Source: Oxalobacteraceae sp. CFBP 13730
GTDB taxonomy: Bacteria > Pseudomonadota > Gammaproteobacteria > Burkholderiales > Burkholderiaceae_D
Reading direction: 5' to 3'
NCBI GenBank assembly: GCA_014841835.1
Contig: JACYUQ010000003.1
Span: 806,001-870,000 of the forward strand
Length of the DNA stretch: 64,000 nt
Position numbers and translations under genes: made by a program. The number at the start of each line of letters is the position of its first letter. Position 1 is the stretch's first letter. The notes under the pieces are model-generated. The model was given only the letters and a program-made list of their open reading frames with translations. It had not been told where the DNA came from and did not search any database. Shown here one piece after another: positions 37,053-46,061 of the stretch.

Positions 37053-39059
37053 TCAGCGCGGGCGATAGCGCTGCTCGCGATACAGGATCGATGGCAGGAT
37101 CACATGCGCCATCGCCTTGTCGACCTGCGCCTGCGTCGGGCTGCCGTTGCCCGGGCTGAAATGTCCGCTGGCCGCGTCGTACCGGCCCGGCAACGGCGAC
37201 TGGCCCGGCCGCAGCACGGTGGCCGACGTGCCTTCGAGGTAGGCAAAATAATCGTTGAACTGGATCAGCGCGCGGCCCGGCGTCGTGCTGTCTTTCGCCA
37301 GGTCGCGCCCGATCATCGGGTGCGTGCTCGACACGCCCAGCAGCGACAGCAGCGTGGGCGCCAGGTCGATCTGGCTGGCGATGGTCGTGATGCGCTTCGG
37401 CGCGATGTCCGCGCCCAGGATCAGGCCCGGGATGTGGAATTTCTTGATCGGCACGAGGCTGTCGCCATACACGCGGTTGTCGTGGTCGGCCACGATCAGA
37501 AACACCGTGTCTTTCCAGTAGGCCTGCTGTTTGGCTGCGCGGATGAATTTGCCCAGCGCGTAGTCGGCGTATTTGACCGCGTTGTTGACGGTCTGCTTGT
37601 CGCCGTCGTGCAGCGCGATTTTACCGTCCGGGAATTCAAACGGCTCGTGGTTCGACGACGTGAAGATCAGGCTGAAGAACGGCTTGTTCGCGGCGTGCAG
37701 GGTATTCAAGCGTTCGAGCGACTTGTCGAACAGGTCCTCATCCGACGCGCCCCAGCTGGCGACGAACTTCGGTTTCATGTCGCCGATATCGACGATTTTC
37801 TGGAAGCCGTTGCCGGTGAAGAAGCTGCGCATATTGTCGAAGTGCGCTTCGCCGCCATACACGAATTCGGTGTGATAGCCCTGGTCGCCCAGGCCGGATG
37901 CCAGCGTATAGAAATTCTGCTGCGACAGCGACAGCTTGACCGTGCTGCGCGCGGGCGTGGGCGCATAGCCGGCGACCACCGCCTCGATGCCACGCACCGA
38001 GCGGGTGCCGGTGGCGTACAACTGCTCGAACCACCAGCCTTCGCCCTTGAGTTTTTCGAGCTCCGGCGTGACGGCCAGGCCGCCCAGCGATTCGACGAAC
38101 GTCGCGCCCAGGCTTTCCTGCAGCACGATGACGAGGTTCAGCGGTTTGGTGCGTGCGATGGCCGCGCTCTGATAGTGCTGCGTCGGTTGCTCAGGATTCG
38201 TGAAGCGGTAGTCGCGCAGCCATGGCGCCGCCTTCACTTCGGCGAACACCTTCGCACGCGGGAAGTCGCCGTAGATATCGGACGACTTGGCCTCGTTGTC
38301 CATCGAGCGCATCGCATCGAGCACCGACCATGCCGAATTGATGACGAGCGAATTGACCATCGCATCGCCCGTCAGCGCGAACATGGCCGGATTGGCGGGC
38401 CGGTGGCCGGTGGTCGAGCGGATCTGCATGAACACGAGCAGGCACAGGACCGGCCACACCAGCAGCATCCTGCGGCCCGGCCACATCGGCGTGCTGGCGG
38501 AGGCGCCTTTCAGCAGGCGCACCAGTGCGACACCCACGAGCACGGTGACTGCGCAGCCCAGCAATACCGCCGTGCGGAAACCGTGCCACAGCGTGGAAAA
38601 GACTTCCCGTGGATTGTTCAGGTATTCGATGAACAGGCGATTGGGGCGCACGTCGTACTGCATGATGAACTGCGGCGACGCGACTTCCATGAACAGGATG
38701 AAGATCAAGGCCAGCGTCGTCCAGCCCAGCGTGAAGCGTTGCCACAGGCGGGCCGTACGGCCATGCGCCAGGAACGGCGCCAGTAGCAGCGGAATGGCCA
38801 GGCAATAGCCAAGCAGGATCAGGTCAGCGCGTACGCCCTGCACGATGATTTCGAGCACGGCGCCGGTCGCGCGCACGCGGTCCCATTGCCAGACCAGCAT
38901 CGCCAGCCGAAAGCCCGAGAGCAGCACCAGCCCGATGAGCAGCATCTGCACCAGCGGCGCGAACGGGCCGGCCATGCGTGTGCTGCGCGCCAGCCAGGTG
39001 GATGCCGGAGGCGTCTGGGCAGTAGTTGCCTCATGCAGGTAGAGCTTGTCAGTCTTCAT
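37053..39059 (-). CDS. LTA synthase family sulfatase-like phosphotransferase
   Basis: About 668 residues: five N-terminal membrane helices (e.g. LVQMLLIGLVLLSGFRLAML, VAVLVGVALVRLL-like) and a periplasmic sulfatase-fold domain. Visible motifs are VIVLQESLGATFVESLGG (metal-binding Glu), GTRSVRGIEAV (nucleophile Thr, ~350) and LIVADHDNRVYG (metal-binding Asp/His). Relatives in Gram-negative bacteria (OpgB-like and other LTA synthase homologues) transfer phosphoglycerol or phosphoethanolamine to periplasmic glycans. It is first in the minus-strand cluster, 24-33 bp before the regulator. The start could lie further up (39089 or 39173); no strong ribosome site decides this. Confidence 0.82.
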   Translation of the reverse strand: MKTDKLYLHEATTAQTPPASTWLARSTRMAGPFAPLVQMLLIGLVLLSGFRLAMLVWQWDRVRATGAVLEIIVQGVRADLILLGYCLAIPLLLAPFLAHGRTARLWQRFTLGWTTLALIFILFMEVASPQFIMQYDVRPNRLFIEYLNNPREVFSTLWHGFRTAVLLGCAVTVLVGVALVRLLKGASASTPMWPGRRMLLVWPVLCLLVFMQIRSTTGHRPANPAMFALTGDAMVNSLVINSAWSVLDAMRSMDNEAKSSDIYGDFPRAKVFAEVKAAPWLRDYRFTNPEQPTQHYQSAAIARTKPLNLVIVLQESLGATFVESLGGLAVTPELEKLKGEGWWFEQLYATGTRSVRGIEAVVAGYAPTPARSTVKLSLSQQNFYTLASGLGDQGYHTEFVYGGEAHFDNMRSFFTGNGFQKIVDIGDMKPKFVASWGASDEDLFDKSLERLNTLHAANKPFFSLIFTSSNHEPFEFPDGKIALHDGDKQTVNNAVKYADYALGKFIRAAKQQAYWKDTVFLIVADHDNRVYGDSLVPIKKFHIPGLILGADIAPKRITTIASQIDLAPTLLSLLGVSSTHPMIGRDLAKDSTTPGRALIQFNDYFAYLEGTSATVLRPGQSPLPGRYDAASGHFSPGNGSPTQAQVDKAMAHVILPSILYREQRYRPR

Positions 39060-39212
39060 GAATCCGTCGGATGTGCCAGGCGTTGCCATGCCCGGCGATA
39101 AATCGATCACGCGGAACTGAATCCAACGCGTCTTCTGATGCGGTATGGATGCTAGATTGCCTACCGTCACCACGACGTTAATCAGGCGTTAAGAAAGCGT
39201 TAAAACGCAGGA

Positions 39213-39248
39213 CGCAAAAAAGCCCGGCCAGCAGATGCTGGTCGGGCT
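39213..39248 (-). terminator. Rho-independent terminator of the DUF883-like gene
   Basis: A ~12-bp stem (AGCCCGACCAGC with GCTGGCCGGGCT on the minus strand, one G-T pair) is followed by TTTTTTGCG. It lies between the gene at 39305 and the sulfatase gene and so isolates the latter operon. Confidence 0.85.
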
Positions 39249-39304
39249 TCGGATCGGCACATCGATGATGCGCCGGAATCAATCCACGGTTTTAAACGGT
39301 GGAA

Positions 39305-39943
39305 TTAATCGCGGTACGAATTGTAGTCTTTGCGGTAGTCGTTGCGATAATCGTCACGATAGTCGCTACGGTCGCTCGAGCCACCCAGCAGCTTGGCCAA
39401 GATGAAGCCGACGCCGACTGCAGCCAGCAGTGCGCTGCCTGGGTTGTTCTTGACGTATTCCTTGCCCTGGGCCGACAGGTCCGAGTACTTCTCGGTGATC
39501 TGGGTCGAACGGTCGCCGAATTTTTCTTGCGCGGTGCTGATCAGGCCAGTGACCTTTTCGACGCCGGCGTGGGCCTTCGAAGCGATGTTGTCAACGACTG
39601 GCTGAGCGGCTTGCGCTGCCTTGTCGATGGCGCCGTGTGCTTTCTCTGGCGTGATCGACGAGATCGCTGCCTTGATGCCACCTGCGGTGTTTGCTGCAGC
39701 GTCGCTGATCGACGATGCGGTCGACGAGGTCGATGGAGTCGACGAGGTCGATGGGGTCGACGACGAACCAGTGGTCGAACCCGACGTGTTGCCGGCGTTG
39801 GTGCTGGCGCTGCTGCCGCTGTTGCCCAGACCGCTGTTGCCGGTCACGCTGCTCGTGCCCAGCGAACCGGTGCCCGAACCTGGGTTCGAACCGGTGTTGG
39901 TTGCGTTGATGCCTTTACCTTCGGTAGACTTTTGATTATCCAT
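39305..39943 (-). CDS. Ser/Thr-rich ElaB/YqjD/DUF883-like protein
   Basis: The 212-residue protein has a low-complexity N-terminal half (Ser/Thr/Gly/Asn; PSTSST repeats from an 18-bp DNA repeat), a helical region (~85-160), one membrane segment after the hallmark NNPGSALLAAVGVGFILAKLL (YVKNNPG is typical of ElaB/YqjD/DUF883), and a Tyr/Asp/Arg tail made of DYRDDYRNDYRKDY repeats. YqjD-type proteins tether ribosomes to the inner membrane in stationary phase. GAGGG lies before the ATG. The tail and the Ser/Thr linker are unlike the E. coli members. Confidence 0.7.
   Translation of the reverse strand: MDNQKSTEGKGINATNTGSNPGSGTGSLGTSSVTGNSGLGNSGSSASTNAGNTSGSTTGSSSTPSTSSTPSTSSTASSISDAAANTAGGIKAAISSITPEKAHGAIDKAAQAAQPVVDNIASKAHAGVEKVTGLISTAQEKFGDRSTQITEKYSDLSAQGKEYVKNNPGSALLAAVGVGFILAKLLGGSSDRSDYRDDYRNDYRKDYNSYRD
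39721..39756. repeat. 18-bp tandem repeat, two near-perfect copies
   Basis: Copies at 39721-39738 and 39739-39756 differ at one base, with a partial third copy behind. They encode the PSTSST repeat of the DUF883-like protein and would change its linker by six residues per unit. Confidence 0.7.
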
Positions 39944-40323
39944 GATGTAACCCTCATAAAATAGTGATCAACGCGGAGTAGAACGAAATTCGACTAGCAC
40001 CACATCTTTGATTGAATAAGTCCGATACAACAAGCGGGAACGATCTTGTACTGCGCTACATCAACATCGATTTGACTCGGCGTCTCTGTACATTTTCTTA
40101 GCGTCCCATCCCGGTTGGCCACCTTGCGGCAACTTTCCGAGTCGCAGTATCGGATTCACTGCGTCGCGATACAAAAAATACAATGGCGACCCGGCGTAGA
40201 CCGTGCGCTGCCTAACAGAACCATCACATCGGTTCACAAAGCGGTCATTTTGGGTGATTTAGCCGTACTTTACTGGCAGCTGGCGGTACCATACGCCCCC
40301 CATTACTTGCAAGAACGGACGAC
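39944..40323. other. Intergenic region between divergent genes
   Basis: This 380-bp region carries the promoters of the DUF883-like gene (minus) and the cupin gene (plus). It is AT-richer than its flanks. I see no gene, RNA hairpin with T-run or repeat in it. Confidence 0.5.
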
Positions 40324-41220
40324 ATGGCAGCAGAGAAGGACCCAAGCGGGGCACGCCTGCCGCCGCTGCGGCGTACGGATGCGGCGCAGCTTGAACAGGA
40401 TGCGGCAGCCCGTGCGCAGCGCGACGCGCAGGTGCGCGGGGTTGATTCGATTCCCCAGATGCGCGAGGCGATCAAGGAAGCGGCGCGGGCGCTGCCCCCA
40501 TTCACGCACGTGCCACGCCTTGCGCGGCTCGATGCAGCAGCGTTTCGCGCGCATGCGCTGGCCGGCATGCCGTTCCTGGTCACGGACGTGGTCGGGCGCT
40601 GGCCGATCGTGCAGCTGGACATCGCCACCTTGCGCGCGCAGTACGGCCACCTGCCCGTGCGCGCGCGCGTGGGCGACTACGTGCACACCGCATTCGCACC
40701 GGATCGGGCGATGCAGGACATGTTGCTGCGCGACTATCTCGATCTGTCCACGCCGGTGGATTCAGGGCTGCCGCCCTACGTCGGCAACCTGGCACTGCGC
40801 GAACTGAACCGGCTGTGCCACTGGCCGGCATACTTTGACAAGATGGGGCCGCCCCGCTTCTGGATTGGCCCGGCGCGCACGATCACGCCGCTGCACTGCG
40901 ACTACGACGACAATATCTTCGCGCAGATCCGCGGCGTGAAGCGGATCTTCCTGGCCCCGCCCCACCACGACGCGTTCTTGTATACGCGGGAAGCCAATCC
41001 GCTGCTGTTCGGCTCACCGGTCGACCCGGAAGCGCTGGACGATGCGCACTTTCCGCTGGCGCGCCAGGCGGCGCTGGTGGAAGTGATCGTCCGGCCGGGC
41101 GACATGCTGTATGTGCCAGCCGGCTGGTACCACCAGGTGCGGGCGCTGGAATTTTCGCTGTCGTCGAACCGCTGGGCGCGCGGATTGCCACTGGCGCTGG
41201 CGAGCCGGCAGCCTGATTAG
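40324..41220 (+). CDS. Cupin-8 / JmjC-like domain protein
   Basis: The 298-residue protein fits the cupin_8 (JmjC-like) group of 2-oxoglutarate oxygenases: HxD in PLHCDYDDNIFAQI (~189), RGVKRIFLAPP, and the distal His in VPAGWYHQV (~268). The N-terminal ~60 residues are charged and helical. The family includes protein and RNA hydroxylases; the target here is unknown. It converges with and overlaps the PhoD-like gene by four bases. Confidence 0.78.
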   Translation: MAAEKDPSGARLPPLRRTDAAQLEQDAAARAQRDAQVRGVDSIPQMREAIKEAARALPPFTHVPRLARLDAAAFRAHALAGMPFLVTDVVGRWPIVQLDIATLRAQYGHLPVRARVGDYVHTAFAPDRAMQDMLLRDYLDLSTPVDSGLPPYVGNLALRELNRLCHWPAYFDKMGPPRFWIGPARTITPLHCDYDDNIFAQIRGVKRIFLAPPHHDAFLYTREANPLLFGSPVDPEALDDAHFPLARQAALVEVIVRPGDMLYVPAGWYHQVRALEFSLSSNRWARGLPLALASRQPD

Positions 41221-43196
41221 GCTGCCTTCTTCGGTCGTTCGATCGCGGGCTCGGCCGACTTTTCCTCGCCCAGCTTCAAAAACTGCGTGGAAGGCCGGCC
41301 ATCGGCGTTGTGCTGCACGATGCGCTCGGGCCGGCCTTTCGCATCGAGCCACACCTGGCCGATGCCGGAGCCGTTCCACAGGCGCTCGCCGTGCTTGCGC
41401 TGGTCGGGCAGGTGCGGCGTGATCGACATCGCGCGCCGCTTGGTGAACCAGTTCAGCGGCGAGCGCGGCGAATACAGCCAGCGATTGAGGCGATCGAGCC
41501 AGTTGAGCAGGTCTTCGGGGAATTCGTTCTTGAAGCCGCTGCTGGTGATCTGCCAGATGTGCGGCGGCCGGGTGTCGTCGCGCACTTCGACGTCATAGGC
41601 GAATGAATAGTGGACGTCGCCCGACAGGATCACATAGTTGCCCGGTGTGCGCGAGTGACGGAAGATATTCAGCAGGCTGCGGGCCGCGCCGCGGTGCGCC
41701 ATCCAGTTCTCGGCGTCGACGGTCAGGGCCTGGCCCATCAGCGTGGCAATCTTCTGCACCACCTCGATCAGCTTCACGCCGAACATCGGCGCCGCCGACA
41801 CGATCACCGCCGCCGTCTCATCGAGCAGTTCATGCTGGAATTCGGTCAGCGACTCCCAGTCCATCAGGCCGGACGGATGGCTCGGGCGGCGCTGGTTGCG
41901 CCAGCGCCGCGTGCGGGTATCGAGCACGATCACGGCCGGCTGCGTGCGCAGCATGTAATCCCACTGGCGGAATGTCAGCAGACGCTCGATCAGCGCGCCA
42001 TGCGGCTCGGGTTCCAGGCGATTCCGGGAATCCGGCCTGGCGGCCATCGCGGCCATATCGTCCAGCACCTCGCCGAAGACGTCCGGTCGGTTGCCCCAGC
42101 CCTGGCACAGCATGTAGGCCAGCAGCGCATTGCCCATGATGCGGCGCGAGAATGGATGGCCGTAGGCGGTCTTTTCCCACTTGTACGACAGGTTCCAGTC
42201 ATCCGTGACGTCGTGGTCGTCGAAGATCATCAAGGTCTGCACGTGCGCCATCAAGCGCGCGGCGCGCGGCAACTCGTCGCAGAAGCCGTGAATGATGCCG
42301 GCTTCCTCGTGCCAGCGCTCCTGGTGCTTGGGGTCGAGTGCGGGCATCGCGATCTCGCCAATCACCTGCCATGGCACCGGCGACCAGACCAACAGGTACA
42401 TCGCCAGCACTTCGCCCAGCGTCATCAGGTGGTTGTCAGCGTTGGCCGTGGTGAAGATCGGCTTTTCCACGCCGCCGAAGAACTTCTCGCGCAGCGCCTC
42501 GCTCGACTTATGGGCCGGCAGCAGGCGCTGGCGGCCATAGTAGCCGTCGGGATGGGCGTACAACTCGTCGCTGTCGGCGACGACAGCGCCTTCGACGCAT
42601 TCGCCGAACAGGCCCAGACGCTCGATCAGCGCGTGGGTCGCGCCCAGCATCGGGCCGGCAACGTCATCGGCATACACCTGGTCGCCGGCCAGCAACAGCA
42701 TCGACGGCCGCTCGCCGGCCTGATCCACGTGCCCGGCAATCAGATCGTCGCCCCGCGCCAGGCCGTCGCGCGACGGGTGATGGGGCTTGCGGCACGAGCC
42801 ATACAGGATGTTGTCGGAGCGGCTGCGCAGCACCATGTTCGGCATGGTGGCGCCATCGTGCACCAGATGCGGCGCCCATGCAGCGATGCCCTGTTCGACG
42901 CCGTCGACATCCGTCAGCAACAGGTCGTAGTCGATCAGCGTGTCCTGCGGCAGCGGATCGGGCAGCGTGACATCGATAAAGTGAATGTGCGCATCGCGTC
43001 CGATCGGAATGATGCGGCACGAGGCTTCATCGACCACCAGCCGCTGCGCCTCGCCGCCATGCGGTTCCAGCACCAGGGTGAAGGACAACGGCGTGCTGCC
43101 GACCAGCCAAAGGACGAGACGGCCAGGTTCGAGGCGGCGCAACAGTGGACCGACGAGGACGGATGGGAGGCCGTTGGGGGTGTGTATGTGGATCAC
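41217..43196 (-). CDS. PhoD-like alkaline phosphatase family protein
   Basis: The 659-residue protein has an N-terminal beta domain and a calcineurin-like metallophosphatase domain with PhoD-type motifs: LLLAGDQVYADD (~169), MIFDDHDVTDDWN (~322) and LSGDVHYSFAYDVE (~530). No signal peptide is visible, unlike secreted PhoD, so it may act in the cytoplasm. Members hydrolyse phosphodiesters or phosphomonoesters with Ca/Fe centres. A long insertion with MLCQGWGNRPDVFGEV is shared by a subgroup of uncharacterised homologues. No Pho box was seen upstream. Confidence 0.78.
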   Translation of the reverse strand: MIHIHTPNGLPSVLVGPLLRRLEPGRLVLWLVGSTPLSFTLVLEPHGGEAQRLVVDEASCRIIPIGRDAHIHFIDVTLPDPLPQDTLIDYDLLLTDVDGVEQGIAAWAPHLVHDGATMPNMVLRSRSDNILYGSCRKPHHPSRDGLARGDDLIAGHVDQAGERPSMLLLAGDQVYADDVAGPMLGATHALIERLGLFGECVEGAVVADSDELYAHPDGYYGRQRLLPAHKSSEALREKFFGGVEKPIFTTANADNHLMTLGEVLAMYLLVWSPVPWQVIGEIAMPALDPKHQERWHEEAGIIHGFCDELPRAARLMAHVQTLMIFDDHDVTDDWNLSYKWEKTAYGHPFSRRIMGNALLAYMLCQGWGNRPDVFGEVLDDMAAMAARPDSRNRLEPEPHGALIERLLTFRQWDYMLRTQPAVIVLDTRTRRWRNQRRPSHPSGLMDWESLTEFQHELLDETAAVIVSAAPMFGVKLIEVVQKIATLMGQALTVDAENWMAHRGAARSLLNIFRHSRTPGNYVILSGDVHYSFAYDVEVRDDTRPPHIWQITSSGFKNEFPEDLLNWLDRLNRWLYSPRSPLNWFTKRRAMSITPHLPDQRKHGERLWNGSGIGQVWLDAKGRPERIVQHNADGRPSTQFLKLGEEKSAEPAIERPKKAA

Positions 43197-43337
43197 GCGG
43201 ACGACGGCTGGCTGTGAAAAAAGTCGGGTCAGTGTAACAGAGCCATCTGGAAATCAAAGTTGCTTATCCATGCGTGCCGGCGTGGATGATCACGTCAGAT
43301 ACGTTGTCGGAAAGATTAAGGCAGTTGTAAATTCTGC

Positions 43338-43365
43338 TTGCACGACGCGCAGACTGCGATAGAAT
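43338..43365 (+). promoter_or_regulatory. Promoter of the DUF2325 gene
   Basis: TTGCAC (43338-43343), a 16-bp spacer and TAGAAT (43360-43365) form a plausible sigma-70 promoter. The Fur box begins two bases after the -10 and so covers the start point. Confidence 0.5.
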
Positions 43366-43366
43366 A

Positions 43367-43385
43367 AATGAGAATCATTATCATT
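43367..43385. promoter_or_regulatory. Fur box
   Basis: The 19-bp AATGAGAATCATTATCATT is a close match to the Fur consensus GATAATGATAATCATTATC, with the typical NAT triplets. It ends 50 bp before the ATG at 43436. The downstream gene should be repressed when iron is plentiful. Confidence 0.85.
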
Positions 43386-43435
43386 TGATGGAGGACACTG
43401 TCCTCCTGCCACTTTCTGTGCCAAGAGGATCTGCC

Positions 43436-44623
43436 ATGTGCGACAAACACGCTTCGACCGTACCCTGCTCCAACGATAGCGCGCAGAGCTCGCGCCGGCG
43501 GCGCGTCTGGGAGTTGTCGCATGCGTCGCATTGTCCGCTGGTGGGCGTGGGGTTGCCGTTGAACGGGTTGCGCAAGCTGGTCGAGAAAGTGACGGGCGGG
43601 AAAGTGCTGCATGACGATTACGATATCCACGTCGGCACCGTCAGCGAATGCGCATTGCGCACGCCTGTCGCCGACGCGGTTCAGAAAGAGCTTGAACGTC
43701 GCTATGCGCAGCATATCCAGCGCTTCCGCGCAGCCAAGACCACCGAACAGGTCGAAGCGATGTGGGAGGCGGCCGTTGCGGCCGGTGACGTGGCTGGCGC
43801 GTTCTGGGCCGGCCTGTCGCATCCCCGCTGCACGGTGTCGCTCGAAGAAAAAATGTGCCGCGATATCCATATGGTGCAGCACCAGGCCGGCGCCTGCGCC
43901 CGCGCAGATCTCAACAAGTTCAATGCGATCGTTGCCGACCATACCCGCCTTGAGCGCGAAGTCGTCCGCCTGCAGGAACGCTGCAACGCGCTGGCGCAGG
44001 AAAAGGCGCTCGATGCCGAGCGTCACGAGCAGCTCCTGATGACGGCGCGCGCCGCCACCATTGCCCGGGATGGCGATGTCGCCACCCTGCGCGCCGAACT
44101 GGCGCGGCTGCAAGCCAGCGTCCCCGAGCTCGACACCCGCGAACGGATGGCCGAACGCATCGCGCAGCTGGAAGCGCGGGAACAAGCCCTGCGCGCGCAG
44201 GTGGCTGAACTCAAGACATTACGCCCCGCCGCACCCGATGCCGAAGTGGCTCCCGCGCCGGCAGCGGAACCCGTCGCCGTGCCCGTTGCGATGCCGGTAC
44301 GGCTGCACAACCGCGCCGTGCTGTGCGTCGGCGGGCGCAGCAGCAGCGTGCCGATCTACCGCACGATGATCGAGCGCGTCGGCGCCCAGTTTGCGCACCA
44401 CGACGGCGGCCTGGAAGACAGCAGCAGCCAGCTCGATGCCAGCCTGGCCGCTGCCGACCTGGTGATCTGTCAGACCGGCTGCATCAGCCACAGCGCCTAC
44501 TGGCGCGTGAAGGACCATTGCAAGCGCCACGGCAAACGCTGTGTGTTCGTCGATAATCCGAGCGTGTCGAGCCTGGCGCGTGGGTTGCAGGAAGCGGCGA
44601 CCGAGGATGTCCAGCCTGGTTGA
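43436..44623 (+). CDS. DUF2325 domain protein, iron regulated
   Basis: The ATG at 43436 follows AAGAGGA at six bases; in-frame starts at 43385/43388 lie on the Fur box itself and are unlikely. The 395-residue protein has an N-terminal Cys-containing region (MCDKHASTVPC), a central coiled coil (~165-265, e.g. LEREVVRLQERCNALAQE) and a C-terminal DUF2325 domain (~300-390: VLCVGGRSSSVPIYR, VICQTGCISHSAYWRVK, KRCVFVDNPSVSSL). DUF2325 genes are often near iron genes in betaproteobacteria. The Cys/His residues could bind metal. No enzymatic role is known to me. Confidence 0.78.
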   Translation: MCDKHASTVPCSNDSAQSSRRRRVWELSHASHCPLVGVGLPLNGLRKLVEKVTGGKVLHDDYDIHVGTVSECALRTPVADAVQKELERRYAQHIQRFRAAKTTEQVEAMWEAAVAAGDVAGAFWAGLSHPRCTVSLEEKMCRDIHMVQHQAGACARADLNKFNAIVADHTRLEREVVRLQERCNALAQEKALDAERHEQLLMTARAATIARDGDVATLRAELARLQASVPELDTRERMAERIAQLEAREQALRAQVAELKTLRPAAPDAEVAPAPAAEPVAVPVAMPVRLHNRAVLCVGGRSSSVPIYRTMIERVGAQFAHHDGGLEDSSSQLDASLAAADLVICQTGCISHSAYWRVKDHCKRHGKRCVFVDNPSVSSLARGLQEAATEDVQPG

Positions 44624-44742
44624 CGGCCTGCGATCGGCCAGCACGCGGCTCGCCGCCATCAAGGCCTCACGCGGCGCAGTATTTGATCGACACAGGACTG
44701 CGTGCCGCCAGCGATCATCAACCCATACAGCGCGCGAACAAG

Positions 44743-44780
44743 AAAAAAGGGTTACCGGCCGAAGCCTGTAACCCTTTTTT
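44743..44780. terminator. Bidirectional rho-independent terminator
   Basis: A stem GGGTTAC/GTAACCC with flanking A6 and T6 works on both strands. It ends the DUF2325 transcript and the tRNA transcript coming from the other side. Confidence 0.85.
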
Positions 44781-44795
44781 CTGACTAACTAATTT

Positions 44796-44871
44796 TGGTG
44801 CCGCTGACCGGAATCGAACTGGTGACCTTCGCATTACGAATGCGCTGCTCTACCGACTGAGCTACAGCGGC
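44796..44871 (-). tRNA. tRNA-Thr(CGT)
   Basis: The minus strand folds into a full cloverleaf: acceptor GCCGCTG/CAGCGGC, D-arm GCTC/GAGC, anticodon loop TTCGTAA with anticodon CGT, T-loop TTCGATT, and an encoded CCA end. It closely resembles the E. coli tRNA-Thr(CGT) in the anticodon arm. Confidence 0.95.
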
Positions 44872-45032
44872 GAAACCTGTGCTTCGCCTTCCATCATGCC
44901 CGACAAACAAGCCGTCGCTCACGAAAGAGCCGTATTCTAGCAAACAAACCGGCAACCTTGCTAGTGTGTATCGCGTCACTTTCGCAAGATTTCCGGTTTG
45001 CCTAATTTATACGCAGGCGAGCAGGCGAGCCA

Positions 45033-46034
45033 TCAGCCCGCGTGATAGCCCGTAACCACGTCCACTTCTTCCTTCGAACCCAGGAACACCGGCACGCGCT
45101 GATGCAGCTTGGTCGGCTGGATATCGAGGATGCGGCCCTTGCCGTCAGTCGCCGCCCCGCCGGCCTGCTCGACGATCATTGCCATCGGATTGGCTTCGTA
45201 CATCAGGCGCAGCTTGCCTGGCATGCTGGTGTCGCGCAGGTCGGCCGGGTACATGAAGACGCCGCCGCGGGTCAGGATGCGGTGCACGTCGGCCACCATC
45301 GAAGCGACCCAGCGCATATTGAAGTCCTTGCCGCGCGGACCGGTCGAGCCTGCCAGCAGCTCGTCGACGTAACGCTGGACCGGCGGATGCCAGTGGCGCT
45401 GGTTCGACATATTGATCGCGAATTCCTTGGTCGCTGCCGGAATCTGCATGTCGCTCTGGGTCAGCACCCACGAACCCTGCTCGCGGTCGAGCGTGAAGCA
45501 GTGCACGCCGTTGCCGGTGGTGAGCACCAGCATCGTCTGCGGGCCGTACACGGCGTAACCGGCGGCCACCTGCGTGCTGCCGGGTTGCAGGAAGTCCTGC
45601 TCGGTCGGGTCCTGCATGCCTTCCGGCGCCTTGAGCACCGAGAAGATCGTGCCGATCGACACGTTGACGTCGATGTTCGACGAGCCGTCCAGTGGATCGA
45701 ACAGCAGCAGGAACTCGCCTTTTGGATAGCGGCTCGGGATCTGGCGGATGGTTTCCATTTCTTCGGACGCCATTGCAGCCAGGTGACCGCCCCACTCGTT
45801 GGCTTCGAGCAGGATCTCGTTGGAGATCACGTCGAGCTTTTTCTGCACTTCGCCCTGGATGTTTTCGGTGTCGGCACTGCCGAGCACTTCGCCCAGCGCG
45901 CCCTTGCTCACCGAATAGCTGATGCGCTTGCAGGCGCGGGCCACGACTTCGATCAGCAGGCGCAACTCCGCATTGATGCTCTGGTGCTGGCGTTGCTCTT
46001 CCACCAGGTACTGCGTCAGACTTACGCGTTTCAT
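45033..46034 (-). CDS. fbp: Class I fructose-1,6-bisphosphatase
   Basis: The 333-residue protein shows the class I FBPase signature: [21 protein letters not shown] (metal binding, within ~105-125; key residues DPLDGSSN) and the later [19 protein letters not shown] (~275-293, substrate/metal). It removes the 1-phosphate of fructose 1,6-bisphosphate in gluconeogenesis. GAGGAA precedes the ATG. It lies 27 bp downstream of pepN on the same strand, an order conserved in Burkholderiales. Confidence 0.95.
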   Translation of the reverse strand: MKRVSLTQYLVEEQRQHQSINAELRLLIEVVARACKRISYSVSKGALGEVLGSADTENIQGEVQKKLDVISNEILLEANEWGGHLAAMASEEMETIRQIPSRYPKGEFLLLFDPLDGSSNIDVNVSIGTIFSVLKAPEGMQDPTEQDFLQPGSTQVAAGYAVYGPQTMLVLTTGNGVHCFTLDREQGSWVLTQSDMQIPAATKEFAINMSNQRHWHPPVQRYVDELLAGSTGPRGKDFNMRWVASMVADVHRILTRGGVFMYPADLRDTSMPGKLRLMYEANPMAMIVEQAGGAATDGKGRILDIQPTKLHQRVPVFLGSKEEVDVVTGYHAG

Positions 46035-46061
46035 GGGTTCCTCAGGTTGTGTTGAATGTGT

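Noticed and set aside
36297..38786. Open frame of 829 codons on the plus strand across the regulator and sulfatase genes
   Set aside because: Arg/Gln-rich shadow of two well-supported minus-strand genes.
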